Shown: positions 53,219 to 62,834 of the stretch, piece after piece | Layout: each line of letters starts with the position of its first letter | How positions within the stretch are numbered: the first letter of the stretch is position 1 | DNA from: Aquila chrysaetos chrysaetos | Lineage: Eukaryota > Chordata > Aves > Accipitriformes > Accipitridae | Direction: 5' to 3' | DNA length: 64,000 bases | Assembly: GCF_900496995.4 (NCBI RefSeq) | Contig: NC_044008.1 | Span: 1,154,453-1,218,452 of the forward strand | Made by a program: the position numbers and the translations under genes | Notes under the pieces: model-generated | Told to the model about the DNA's origin: nothing | Seen by the model: only the letters and a program-made list of their open reading frames with translations | The model's database searches: none

Positions 53219-53228
53219 CTATTTATAG
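53219..53228 (-). promoter_or_regulatory. TATA/MEF2 element of FLNC promoter
   Basis: CTATTTATAG (CTATAAATAG on the minus strand) fits the MEF2 consensus CTA(A/T)4TAG exactly and also contains a TATA box. It lies about 830 bases upstream of the FLNC start, next to a GC-rich block (53040-53215). MEF2 control of a striated-muscle gene is expected from knowledge; its use here is inferred. Confidence 0.65.
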
Positions 53229-53234
53229 CCCCGG

Positions 53235-54260
53235 CGGCACACCGTCACCGTGCTCCCCCCCGAACCCCCGCACCCCAAAACGCCGGTGACCCCGAACCCC
53301 GGTAACGCCGAACCCCGGCACCCCAAAACGCCGGTAGCCCCGAACCTCGGCACCCCCGAAAGCCCCGAACCCCGGCCCCCCCCCAACGCCGGTAACGCCG
53401 AACCCCGAAAGCCCAGAACCCCGGCACCCCCAAACACCAGTAACCCCGAACCGCAGCACCCCCGAAAGCTCCGAACCCCGGCCCCCCCCCAAACGCCGGT
53501 AACGCCGAACCCCAGCACCCCCAAAAGCCCCGAAGCCCGGCACCCCCAAACGCCGGTAACCCCGGCACCCCGGCACCCCCTGAACCCCGGTAACTCGGAA
53601 CCCCGGCACCCCCAAACATCGGTAACCCCGAAAGCCCCAAACTCCGGCACCCCCAAACACTGGTAACCCTAAACACCGGCACCCCCCGAACCCCAGTAAC
53701 TCCGAACCCCGGTAAACCCAAACCCCGGCACCCCCCAAAGCCAGGTAACCCCAAACACCGGCACCCCCAAACCTCCCAACACCGGTACACAGAGACCCCC
53801 CCAAACCCCTGCAACCCCACTACCTCGAAGTCCCCGAAATCCCAAAACCCCCGAAACCCTAAAACTTTGCCACCCCAGCACCCTGAAACACTGGCACCCC
53901 AAAATCCCCAAAACCTCAGCACACCCACACCCTGACACCCCCAAAACACTGGCACCCCGCCACCCCAAAACCTCACCACCCCTGAAACACCGGCACCCCA
54001 AAACCTCAGGACCCCAGTACCCCAGCACCCTGATGGCCCAGGCACCCCAACACCTCATTGCCCTGATACTCCAAAACCCCAGCACCCCAAAACCTCAGCA
54101 CCGCCAGCACCCCGGGCACCCAGGCACCCCGGCACCCCGGCACCCCAGCACCGTCGGCACCCCAAGCACCCCAATACCCCGGCACCCCAAGACCCCAATA
54201 CCCCAGGCACCCTGAGCGCCCCAATACCCAGCACCCCAGCACCTCAATACACCCTAGCAC
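53235..54260. repeat. CCCCGAACCCCGGCACCCCC minisatellite upstream of FLNC
   Basis: About 1 kb of units near 15-40 bases (AAACGCCGGTAACCCCGAAC), grading right into GGCACCCCAGCACC. It begins seven bases beyond the TATA/MEF2 element. The rest of the interval to CCDC136 (54260-55490) shows only C/G runs, including 22 G at 55297-55318, and one GGGGAAACTGAGGCACGG word in reverse (54591-54608). Confidence 0.88.
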
Positions 54261-55492
54261 CATTGGCACCCCAACCCCCCCCCCCAAAGACCCCTCAGGA
54301 AACTCACTTACTTGGGACCCCCCCCCAGAAGACTCAGCTGGGACCCCCCGACTCAGGACCCCCTCCCACTCATGACTCCCCCACTTGGGACCCCCCAAAA
54401 AACTCACTGAAGAAACACTCCCCACCCCCAGGACCCCAACTGACACCCCCCCCAAACACCCCCCAGGACCCCCCACCACCCAGACACCCCTCCCCATCAG
54501 CCCCCCCCTTCCCTTGGGACCCCCCCACCCCAGGCCCCCCCCTTGCTGGGTGACCACCCCACTGGTGGCTCAAGTCGTGGGTCCCCTCAGCCGTGCCTCA
54601 GTTTCCCCATTGGGGTGGCACATGGCGGGGGGGTTCATTCATCTTGGGGGGTGGACCCAGGGTGTTGGGGCCACCTCAGTGACCCCTGGACCCCACTGCC
54701 CCCCAGCATCGTTGGTGCCCCCCCCCCACCTTGGGGGTCCACCTGGACGCCTGGGTCCTCTTCAACACCCTTGGGCCCAGGCTGGGTGCTGGGGGGGGGA
54801 GGGTGGTGGTAGACACCTGGGTGCTCCAGAGCTGGGTCCTTTGTTTGGGGGGGGGGGGTAATTTTGGGGAGAGGGGGTGTATCAGGTTCCCCCTTGTTCC
54901 GGTGTCCGGCTGCCGGTGTCACCGTCACCACGTCACCGTTGGCCACCCGCCCTGGAAGCTTCCAGCGGGTGGGGGGGGTGAGGGGCACCCGGACGCCTGG
55001 GTCCCACCCGGGGGGGGGGGGGGGGGGACACACACAAGGGGTGCAGGACGCCTGGGTTCCTCTCCCATCGCACTGTGACTCAGTTTCTCCCCCCCCCCCC
55101 CCCCCACCCTCCACGGCGAGGAGTTCCCTGGGTGGGTGCCGGGGTGGGGGGGTGGGTGGTGAGGGTGCACCCCAGGGTGACGGGTGACAGCGGGTGGCGG
55201 GGGGGGGACGACGACGACAATGGCCCAAGCGCCTGCGCCAGCGCCTAAAAATAACCCAGCGAGTCAGAGCCACGCACCCGGCACCCAAAATACCCCGGGG
55301 GGGGGGGGGGGGGGGGGGCATGTCCCGCTCGGGGGGGGGGGGGGGTGACACGGACGTGGGTGGTACTCGGGTGGCACCCCCACCCCGGGGACCCCAGCAC
55401 CGACAGCAGCCATACAGAGGGGTATCTGGTGTATTGCTCTGGGGGGGGGTCAGGGTGCTCCGGGTGGGGGGGTCAGGACGCCCGCCGGGGTC

Positions 55493-57546
55493 TCAGCTCT
55501 GCTTCAGGTAGGGGTAGAGGAAGATGATGGTGGAGGCCACGACAAAGAGGATGAAGGGCTTGAGCCCGCCGGTGGTCTCCTGGGGAGGGGACGGGGGTCA
55601 GGGCCACCCCCACCACGGTGACACCCTGAGCCCTGGGTCCCCGTCGTCCCCCCCCCACTCCATACCTGGCTCTGGGTCCCCTCCAGGTACTGAGGCTGGG
55701 CGTCCTCGGGGTCCTCGGGGTAGGGGGACACTGGGAGGGGACCCTCGGTGCCCCCCGGCCCCTCGGGGCACCTGCAGGAGATGGCAGTGCCAGGGGCTGC
55801 CGGCGGTGCGGGGGCACATGGCCGTGGGGACAGGGGGACGTGGCTGGGGGGGGCACAGGGTACTTGGGCAGGGGGCACCGGGGATGCGGACGTGGGGACA
55901 AGGGACATGGGGACAGGGCGGACATGGCCGGGGGCGTAGGGGGACAAGACTGGGGGCACGGGGGACAGGACCGGGGGGCACAGGGGACATGAACAAGATG
56001 ACGAGGGGGACACGGCCGTGGGGACAGGGGGGACGTGGGTCAGGGGACGTGGGGGACATGGCCGGGGCGCACGGGGGACATGGCTGGGGGGCACGGGACA
56101 GGGGGACACGGCCGGGGCCAGGGGGGACACGTATAGGGCCACATCCAGGAGGGCACGAGGACAGCGACACGGAGGTCCTGGGGGGTCCCACGGGGGCTAT
56201 AGGCAGGGGGTCCGTGGGTCCTGTGGGGGCCGCGGGGCGGTACCGGTGCCGGCCGAGGCGGTGGTGACGGTGCCGCAGCGCCCGGTGCTCCTCGCCCAGC
56301 GCCTCCTGCTGCGCCCGCAGCCTGCCCAGCTCCTCTGCGCGGCACCCCCGCCTCAGCCCCACGGCACCGCGCCCCACGGCATCCCGCCCCACGGCGCCCT
56401 GACCCACGGCAACCCACCCCACAGCATGGGCCCCCCCACAGCGACCACCACCCCCCGTGCTGCAACGCCACCCTACCACGCCGTGGCCACCGCCCTGCCG
56501 CGCCATGGCCCCCGTCCCACCTCACCACGGCCACCATCCCACCACGCCATGGCCACCAGCCCACCACGCCATGGCCACCATCCCCCCTCACCATGGCCAC
56601 CAACCTTCTGTCCCATGGCATCATTCTGACACACCATGGCCACCATCCCACCACACCATGGCCACCCAACCTTCTGTCCCACCAACCTTCTGTCCCATGG
56701 CATCATTCTGTCGTACCATGGACCACCATCCCCACCTCGCCATGGCCACCATCCCACCTCGCCATGGCCACCAACCTTCTGTCCCACCAACCTTCTGTCC
56801 CACGGCATCATTCTGTCGTACCATGGCCACCATCCCACCCCCGCCATGACCACCAACCCACCTCGCCACGGCCACCGTCCCACCCCGCCACGGCCCCCCC
56901 CCCCGCCGTGCCCCGGTACCTTGGAGCCGTGCCACCTCGGCGGTGGCACACCGGTGCCGCTGCTCCTTCAGGCGGGCATCGGCGCGCAGCGCGGTGGCCT
57001 CCAGCCGGTACCGGGCGCGGAGCTCCTGCCCCTGCCGCAGCTCTGCCCGCAGCCCGGCCACCTCGTCCCGCAGCCGGGCGACCTCCGCCGCCTGCTGCCC
57101 GGCCTCGGCCGCCGCCGCCGCCCGCTCCGCCTGCGCCAGCGCCAGCGCCCGCTCCAGCTGCCCCAGCTCCGCGGCCTGCCCTGCCTGCAGGGCGCCCAGC
57201 TCCGCCCGCAGCGCCCGCAGCTCCGCTGCGAGAGGGCACCTCGTGGGCACCGCCGCTCGGGGTCGGGGGGGCGCGGGTCTGGGGCTGCCAGCCCCCGTGG
57301 GGTGCCGGTCCCTAGGGGTGGCCCAGCCCCGGGGGGGTTGCGGCGTCCCTTGGGGTGCCGGCTCCTACGGGGTGCCCGTCACCCGTCCCGGGGGGGTGCC
57401 CATCCTTGGGGGGTGCCCACCCCTGGGGGTGCCTGCCCCGTGGGGCACCCGTTTATGGGGTTACCCGTCCCCGCGGGGTGCCCGTCCCTGGGGGGGGGGG
57501 GGTGCCCCCACTCACTGCCCACGGAGCGGGAGGCGCTGAGGTCCAT
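55493..57546 (-). CDS. CCDC136: Coiled-coil protein CCDC136, short tail-anchored form
   Basis: Five exons (57516-57546, 56920-57225, 56244-56334, 55666-55771, 55493-55579) with GT/AG ends and matching phases encode 206 residues. The start is MDLSASRSVG. Exon 2 is a long Ala/Leu/Arg/Glu coiled coil (ELRALRAELGAL, LALAQAE, ARYRLEATALRA) that follows human CCDC136 (ELRSLREEISLL, LHLAQAE, GDYEMEIASLRA) residue by residue. Exon 3 has GEEHRALR. The C-terminus is a tail-anchor membrane segment (LKPFILFVVASTIIFLYPYL) ending KQS, equivalent to the end of human CCDC136. Human CCDC136 has over 1100 residues, so most of the middle is missing or I failed to see its exons. It lies between FLNC and OPN1SW, as in mammals. 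Confidence 0.88.
56440..56890. repeat. CCACCTCGCCATGGCCACCATC repeat, CCDC136 intron
   Basis: Units of about 24-45 bases with CCAACCTTCTGTCCCA blocks between exons 3 and 2. A block holding CATGGCATCATTCTGTCGTA recurs near 56697 and 56801. Confidence 0.9.
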
Positions 57547-57894
57547 GGCCCTGCCGCTCTGCGCTGGGGCGCCCTGTGACCGTCTCCTGGGTGACCGTCC
57601 CCAGGGGTGGCATCTCCTGTTGCCCTGGCAACCGCCTCCCCCCTTCCCTGGGGGGGGGGGTCCTGCCTGCCGGACACCTGGGTCCCCTTGGGTCAGAGGG
57701 GCTCAGGGGGGCGGCAGTGGCCCCCCCCCCCCCAGTGCCACTGTCCCATACCAGCACCCCCAATGCCCCTGCTTCTGCCCTGGGGTACCCCTCCCTGGAG
57801 CTTCAGGACACATTGTGGGGAGTGTTCACTCTGGAGCCTACTGATGGCTACGAGGGACACATGAGGGGGCAGTGTGCCAGGGTGCAGGGGGGCA

Positions 57895-58135
57895 GCTGGT
57901 ATGGTACGGTATGGTATGACCCAGCCCAGTATGGTGGAGTGTAGCCTGACCCGGTACCGTACGGTATGGTATGGCACAGTACGGTATGGTACGGTAAAAC
58001 CCAGTCTGACCCAGTACAGTATGGCCCAGTATGGTACTGTATGGTACAGCCTGGTATGGTACAGTGTGACCTGACCTGACCCCGTACAGCCCAGTACAAC
58101 CCAGTACAGCCCAGGCTGACCCAGTACAGCCTGGC
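57895..58135. repeat. TATGGTACGG / CCAGTACAGC repeat upstream of CCDC136
   Basis: Pentamer-like GTATGGTATGG and GTACGGTATGG units change into CCCAGTACAGCC units near 58080. It lies between the CCDC136 start and the minus-strand TATA box. Confidence 0.88.
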
Positions 58136-58456
58136 TGGGGCAGGACCACCCCCCCCCAGCCAGTGCTGGGGGCTCAGCCCATCCGTGTCCCCCCCCCTCC
58201 CCAACCCTGCCCCCCCCCAGCACCGCCCAGTCCCTGCCCCAGAGCCGAACACAACCCCACAGGCGCCCCGAGGCACCCCCATGGGTGGGCAGCCCCCCAC
58301 ACACCCCCATACAAGGACAGAGACACCCACGGAGGTGTACCCCCACACACCCCCTGGCACCCACGCAACAACGGACACGCACCCCCCCCCGCCCGTGGGC
58401 TCCACGTGGGTCCTGGGGGGTGCCACCGCCCCACTGTCCCTCCACTCCACCCGGCC

Positions 58457-58462
58457 TTTATA
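58457..58462 (-). promoter_or_regulatory. Minus-strand TATA box, possible CCDC136 promoter
   Basis: TTTATA on the plus strand gives TATAAA (GCATATAAAGGCCGG) on the minus strand. TAATCC (58512-58517) and TAAGCGGCTT (58525-58534) lie just upstream in the minus direction. The CCDC136 ATG is about 0.9 kb downstream, so a 5' UTR intron would be needed. Inference only. Confidence 0.4.
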
Positions 58463-58616
58463 TGCACCCCCAGCCCCCGGGGGGGGGGGGGGGGGCGGCC
58501 CCAAGAGCCCTTAATCCCCCCCCCTAAGCGGCTTGTGCTCATCCTTCCTGCCCCCACGGGAGGACCCATGGTCCCGGGGGGGAGGCAGGAAAGGGGGGGG
58601 GGGGGGTCGGGGCAGG

Positions 58617-58628
58617 AAAAAAAAAAAA
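58617..58628 (-). terminator. Pol III terminator of tRNA-Pro
   Basis: Twelve consecutive A on the plus strand (T12 on the minus strand) start five bases beyond the tRNA 3' end. Confidence 0.85.
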
Positions 58629-58633
58629 CCTCC

Positions 58634-58705
58634 GGGCTCGTCCGGGATTTGAACCCGGGACCTCTCGCACCCTAAGCGAGAATCATACCCCTAGACCAAC
58701 GAGCC
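58634..58705 (-). tRNA. tRNA-Pro (anticodon AGG)
   Basis: The 72-base minus-strand sequence begins GGCTCGTTGGTCTAGGGG and folds as a cloverleaf. The acceptor stem GGCTCGT/ACGAGCC and the anticodon arm TCGCT-TAGGGTG-CGAG carry AGG in the loop. The T arm CCGGG-TTCAAAT-CCCGG supplies the B box. The discriminator is C. No intron is present. It matches the vertebrate tRNA-Pro(AGG) family base for base as far as I can recall it, so it looks functional. It stands alone between CCDC136 and OPN1SW. Confidence 0.96.
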
Positions 58706-59580
58706 GCCGGCAGCGCCGTGCGCCCCTCCACGGACCACGCGTGGGTGGTGGCGGGGTGGGGGCAGCCGGGGGGGCTGGTACTGGGCAGTACTGGGGGGGG
58801 GGCAGGGGCACGGTGGGGAGGGGGCAACGTCAGCTGTGCAGTCCCTCCGAAAGTGCACAAGCCCCTTCCCCCCGCCCCGGGCAAGGCACCCCCCCCGAAA
58901 GTGCACCCCCCCCCTGCAATGCACCCCCAGCAGTGCACCCCCCCAACCAGCCAACCCCGGCAGTGTACCCCCCCCGGCAGTGCACCCCCCCCCCCCCGAA
59001 AGTGCACACCCCCCCCCCTTTGCAATCCACCCCCAGCAGTGCACCCCCCCCGGCAGTGCACATCCCCCCCTGGTAATGCACCCCCCCGGCAATGCACCCC
59101 AAAAATGCACACACACCCCCTCCCCGGGCAGTGCCCCCCTCTGCCGTGACCCCCTCCCATCAACGCACCCCCCCCCCCTTTGGCGTTGCACCCCCAAGTA
59201 GCGCACCCCCAGCGGTGCGGGGGGCAATAAATGGTGGGCGGCACTGGGTGTCCCCGTGGGGCTGCAGGGGCACCCTAGGGTGCTCGGGGAGGGGGGGGTG
59301 ACCTCACGGGGGGTCCCCAAGCCCCCCCCCCCCCCGGAGGACCCCAACCCCCCCCCCCGGACTAACCCAGGGCACACACGACTGGGACATCCCGGTGGCA
59401 GCAAGACCAAGCTTGGGGTGCCCTGTGTGTCCCCGGGGATGCCTGGGGGACCCCCCACCCCCAAGACGGGTTGGCGGGGGGCCCTTATGGCCCCCCCCCC
59501 CCCCCCCAAATCCCCCTGGAGCCTCGGCAATCGGCTCGGCCCAGCTTAGGGAGGCCGATTAGGCTCTCAGCCCGGCTTAG
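58706..59580. other. Gene-free C-run and AGTGCACCCC repeats
   Basis: About 58850-59225 is filled by GCAGTGCACCCCCC units (about 15-25 bases). The remainder is G/C runs. A plus-strand AATAAA at 59226-59231 has no gene in front of it. Confidence 0.7.
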
Positions 59581-59587
59581 CCCCCCC

Positions 59588-59667
59588 TAATCCCCAAGTT
59601 TGCCCAAGGATGAAGCCCTGATCCCCCCCTCAGCCGTTAAGCGGCTTGGGGCTGGGCAGGGTATATC
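59588..59667 (+). promoter_or_regulatory. OPN1SW proximal promoter (CRX-type site, TATA-like box)
   Basis: TAATCC (59588-59593) is the core CRX/OTX photoreceptor site. TAAGCGGCTT (59638-59647) and a TATA-like TATATC (59662-59667) follow. A start about 30 bases after the box would leave a short 5' UTR before the ATG at 59725. CRX control of cone opsins is established knowledge; its action here is inferred. Confidence 0.5.
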
Positions 59668-59724
59668 AGAGGGGGAGGGCAGGGGACCACTATGTCCCCC
59701 CACCCCCCCCCCAGCCCCATCACC

Positions 59725-62690
59725 ATGTCGGGTGACGAAGAGTTTTACCTCTTCAAGAATGGGTCCTCGGTGGGACCTTGGGACGGTCCCCAATATCACA
59801 TCGCTCCGCCGTGGGCGTTCTACCTGCAGACCGCCTTCATGGGCTTCGTCTTCTTGGTGGGCACCCCCCTCAACGCCATCGTCCTGGTCGTCACCGTCAA
59901 GTACAAGAAGCTGAGGCAACCCCTCAACTACATCTTGGTGAACATCTCCTTCAGCGGCTTCATCTCCTGCATCTTCAGCGTCTTCACCGTCTTCGTCTCC
60001 AGCTCCCAGGGTTACTTCGTCTTTGGCAAGCACATGTGTTCCTTGGAGGGCTTCGTGGGGGCCACCGGAGGTAGGTGGGGGTGACCACCGGGGTCTGGTG
60101 GGGCTGTAGGAGTTAGGGTGACCAACATGGTTCGGTGGGGCTGTAGAAGCTGGGGTGACCACCGTGGTTTGGTGGGGCTGTAGGTAGGGTTGACAACCAT
60201 GACCTGGTGGGGCTGTAGGAGTTGGGGTGACCACCGTGGTTTGGTGGGGCTGTAGAAGCTGGGGTGACCACCGTGGTTTGGTGGGGCTGTAGGTGGAAGT
60301 GACCACTGGGGTCTGGCGGGGCTGTAGGGGTTGGGCTGACCACCATGACCTGGTGGGGCTGTAGGTAGCGTTGAACACCATAGTTTGGTGGGGCTGTAGG
60401 TAGAGGTGACCACCATGGTTTGGTGGGGCTGTAGGAGTTGGGGTGACCACCATGACCCGGTGGGGCTGTAGGTGGAGGTGACCACCATGGTCCGGTGGGG
60501 CCATGGGGGTTGGTGGCAGGTGGGTTGAGGTGCCGGTGGTGTCCCCCCCAGGGCTGGTGACGGGGTGGTCCTTGGCCTTCCTGGCTTTCGAGCGCTACAT
60601 CGTCATCTGCAAACCCTTCGGCAACTTCCGCTTCAGCTCCAAGCACGCCCTGATGGTGGTGGTGGCCACCTGGGTCATCGGCGTCGGTGTCGCCATCCCC
60701 CCGTTCTTCGGGTGGAGCAGGTGGGGGGGGGGAGGTGGATGGTGGGCAGGGTGCTCATCTCCAGGAGTGGCTGGTGGGGGGGGGTCATGGGGGTGCCATA
60801 GGGGTGCCAGGAGGGTCCTGAGACACCCAGCGGTGCCATGGGGGTGGCGCGGGGGTGGCACGGGGGTGCGGAGCAGGATGGCAGTGCCATGGGGGGGGGT
60901 TTCATGGGGTGCCATAGGGTTGTGGAGCAGCCCAGCATTGCCATGGGGGTGCCCCAGGGGTGCCATGGGGGTACCACGGGGGTGCCAGGAGGGTGCCGAG
61001 ACACCCAGCAGTGCCACGGGGGTGCCACGTGGCACGGAGCGGGGGGGTGAGTGCGCGTGCCCCACAGGTACGTGCCCGAGGGGCTGCAGTGCTCCTGCGG
61101 CCCCGACTGGTACACGGTGGGCACCAAGTACAAGAGCGAGTACTACACCTGGTTCCTCTTCATCTTCTGCTTCATCGTGCCCCTCTCCCTCATCATCTTC
61201 TCCTACTCCCAGCTGCTCAGCGCCCTGCGGGCCGTGAGTCCCGGGGGCACGGGGAGCCCAGGGGCCGCGCACACGCGTGTGCGAGGGTGGGAGGGTGGCG
61301 AGGGGGGGGGGGGGTTGAGGGAGGGAGGGAGGAGAAATGGCCAAAGGGAGGGAGGAAAAGGATGGAGAGCAGAAGAGATGGAGTGGGATGGAGGGGGATG
61401 GAGGGATGGAGAGATGGAGGGGTAAGGAGATGGAGAGATGGAGAGAAAGATGGATGGAGGGCGTGGAGGAATGGAGGGATGGAGAGATGGATGGAGGGAT
61501 GGAGGGTTGGCTGGAGGGATGGAGGGAAGGAGGGATAGAGGGATGGAGGTAGGAAGGGCTGCTCGGACAGCAGAGAGGCAGCAGGGCAGGAGGTCGGTCC
61601 AGGGGCTGAGGTGGGACCCTGACCCCCTGCTTTGGGCGCAGGTGGCCGCGCAGCAGCAGGAGTCGGCCACGACGCAGAAGGCGGAGCGGGAGGTGTCCCG
61701 CATGGTGGTGGTGATGGTGGGCTCCTTCTGCCTCTGCTACGTGCCCTACGCGGCCCTGGCCATGTACATGGTGAACAACCGGAACCACGGCCTCGACCTG
61801 CGCCTGGTCACCATCCCTGCCTTCTTCTCCAAGAGCGCCTGCGTCTACAACCCCATCATTTACTGCTTCATGAACAAACAGGTGCCCCTGGGGACGCCCC
61901 GCGACATCTGGGTGATGGGGACATCCTGGGGTCACCCAGGCGACTGGGACATCCAGGGATGCCTGGGCAATGGAGACATACTGGGGACACCCAGGCAAAT
62001 GGGGACATGCACGGACACCCAGGCGATGGGAACATCCAGGGGTGCCCGAGGACACCTGGGGACTAAGGATGTCCAGGGACACTTGGGGACCAGGGTCATT
62101 TAGGGGTGCCCAGGGACCAGGGATGATCATGGACCAGGGACTGGGCACCAAGGATGCCAACGGACTGGGGACGTGCAGAGACCGGGGACACCCGGGGACT
62201 GAGGACACCAGGGACACCCATGGCTGCCCAAGGACATCTGGGGACCGGGGACACTTGGGGACCAGGGACATCCAGGGATGCCCAGGGACAAGGGACACCT
62301 GGTGCCAACAGACTGGGGACATCCCAGGAGCAGGGACACCTGGGGATGAGGGAGACCCAGTGACACCCGGGGACTGGGAAGCCTGGGGACACTTGGGGAC
62401 ACCTGGGAATGCCCAGAGCCACCTTCCAGGGCAGGGGGTACCATTTTCCCAGGGACAGGAGATGGGGTCAGCGTGGCATCAGGGATGGGAAGACAGTCCC
62501 AGGGAAGGGGGACAGGGGACACATGGGACCCCCCGGGGCTGAGCCGGCCGCGTTCCCGTCCCCGTAGTTCCGCGCCTGCATCATGGAGACGGTCTGCGGG
62601 AAGCCCATGACGGACGACTCGGACATCTCCAGCTCGGCCCAGAGGACGGAGGTCTCGTCCGTCTCCTCCAGCCAGGTCAGCCCCAGCTGA
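59725..62690 (+). CDS. OPN1SW: Short-wave-sensitive opsin 1 (violet cone pigment)
   Basis: Five exons (59725-60070, 60552-60720, 61068-61233, 61642-61881, 62568-62690) encode 347 residues, the normal avian SWS1 length, with the standard opsin intron pattern. The start [20 protein letters not shown] matches SWS1. Key residues are present: Glu108 (bovine 113, counterion), the Cys105-Cys182-type disulphide, E129-R130-Y131, retinal-binding Lys291 (bovine 296, in [14 protein letters not shown]) and a Ser/Thr-rich tail ending [11 protein letters not shown]. Tuning sites read Ser81, Ser85 and Thr88 (bovine 86, 90, 93). Ser90 is the violet-type state in birds. It acts in cone outer segments, activating transducin. 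The gene is intact. Confidence 0.98.
60072..60505. repeat. GGGGTGACCACCGTGGTTTGG array in OPN1SW intron 1
   Basis: Units of about 36-60 bases (GTGGGGCTGTAGAAGCTGGG) fill nearly all of intron 1. Confidence 0.92.
60780..61050. repeat. GCCATGGGGGTGCC repeat in OPN1SW intron 2
   Basis: Units of about 12-20 bases; a block with GAGACACCCAGC recurs near 60819 and 60998. Confidence 0.8.
61300..61560. repeat. GGATGGAGGGATGGAG tract in OPN1SW intron 3
   Basis: Purine-only GGATGGAG and GGGAGGGAG units. Confidence 0.88.
61910..62460. repeat. GGGGACACCTGGGGAC repeat in OPN1SW intron 4
   Basis: Units of about 12-30 bases (GGGGACCAGGGACATCCAGG) fill intron 4. Confidence 0.85.
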
Positions 62691-62812
62691 GGAGTCACCA
62701 GCGCCCGCCCCGGCTCCAGGACCCCCCGGCTGTCCTCGCTATGGGGCTGGGGCTGCCTTGGGGGTCCGGGGCCGCCCCCTCGGCCAGCCTAGGATGTAGG
62801 CGCGGGTGGGAC

Positions 62813-62818
62813 AATAAA
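62813..62818 (+). terminator. OPN1SW polyadenylation signal
   Basis: AATAAA lies 122 bases after the OPN1SW stop codon, in a context (GACAATAAACC) suited to cleavage shortly downstream. Confidence 0.88.
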
Positions 62819-62834
62819 CCACCGCCGCGGTCTG

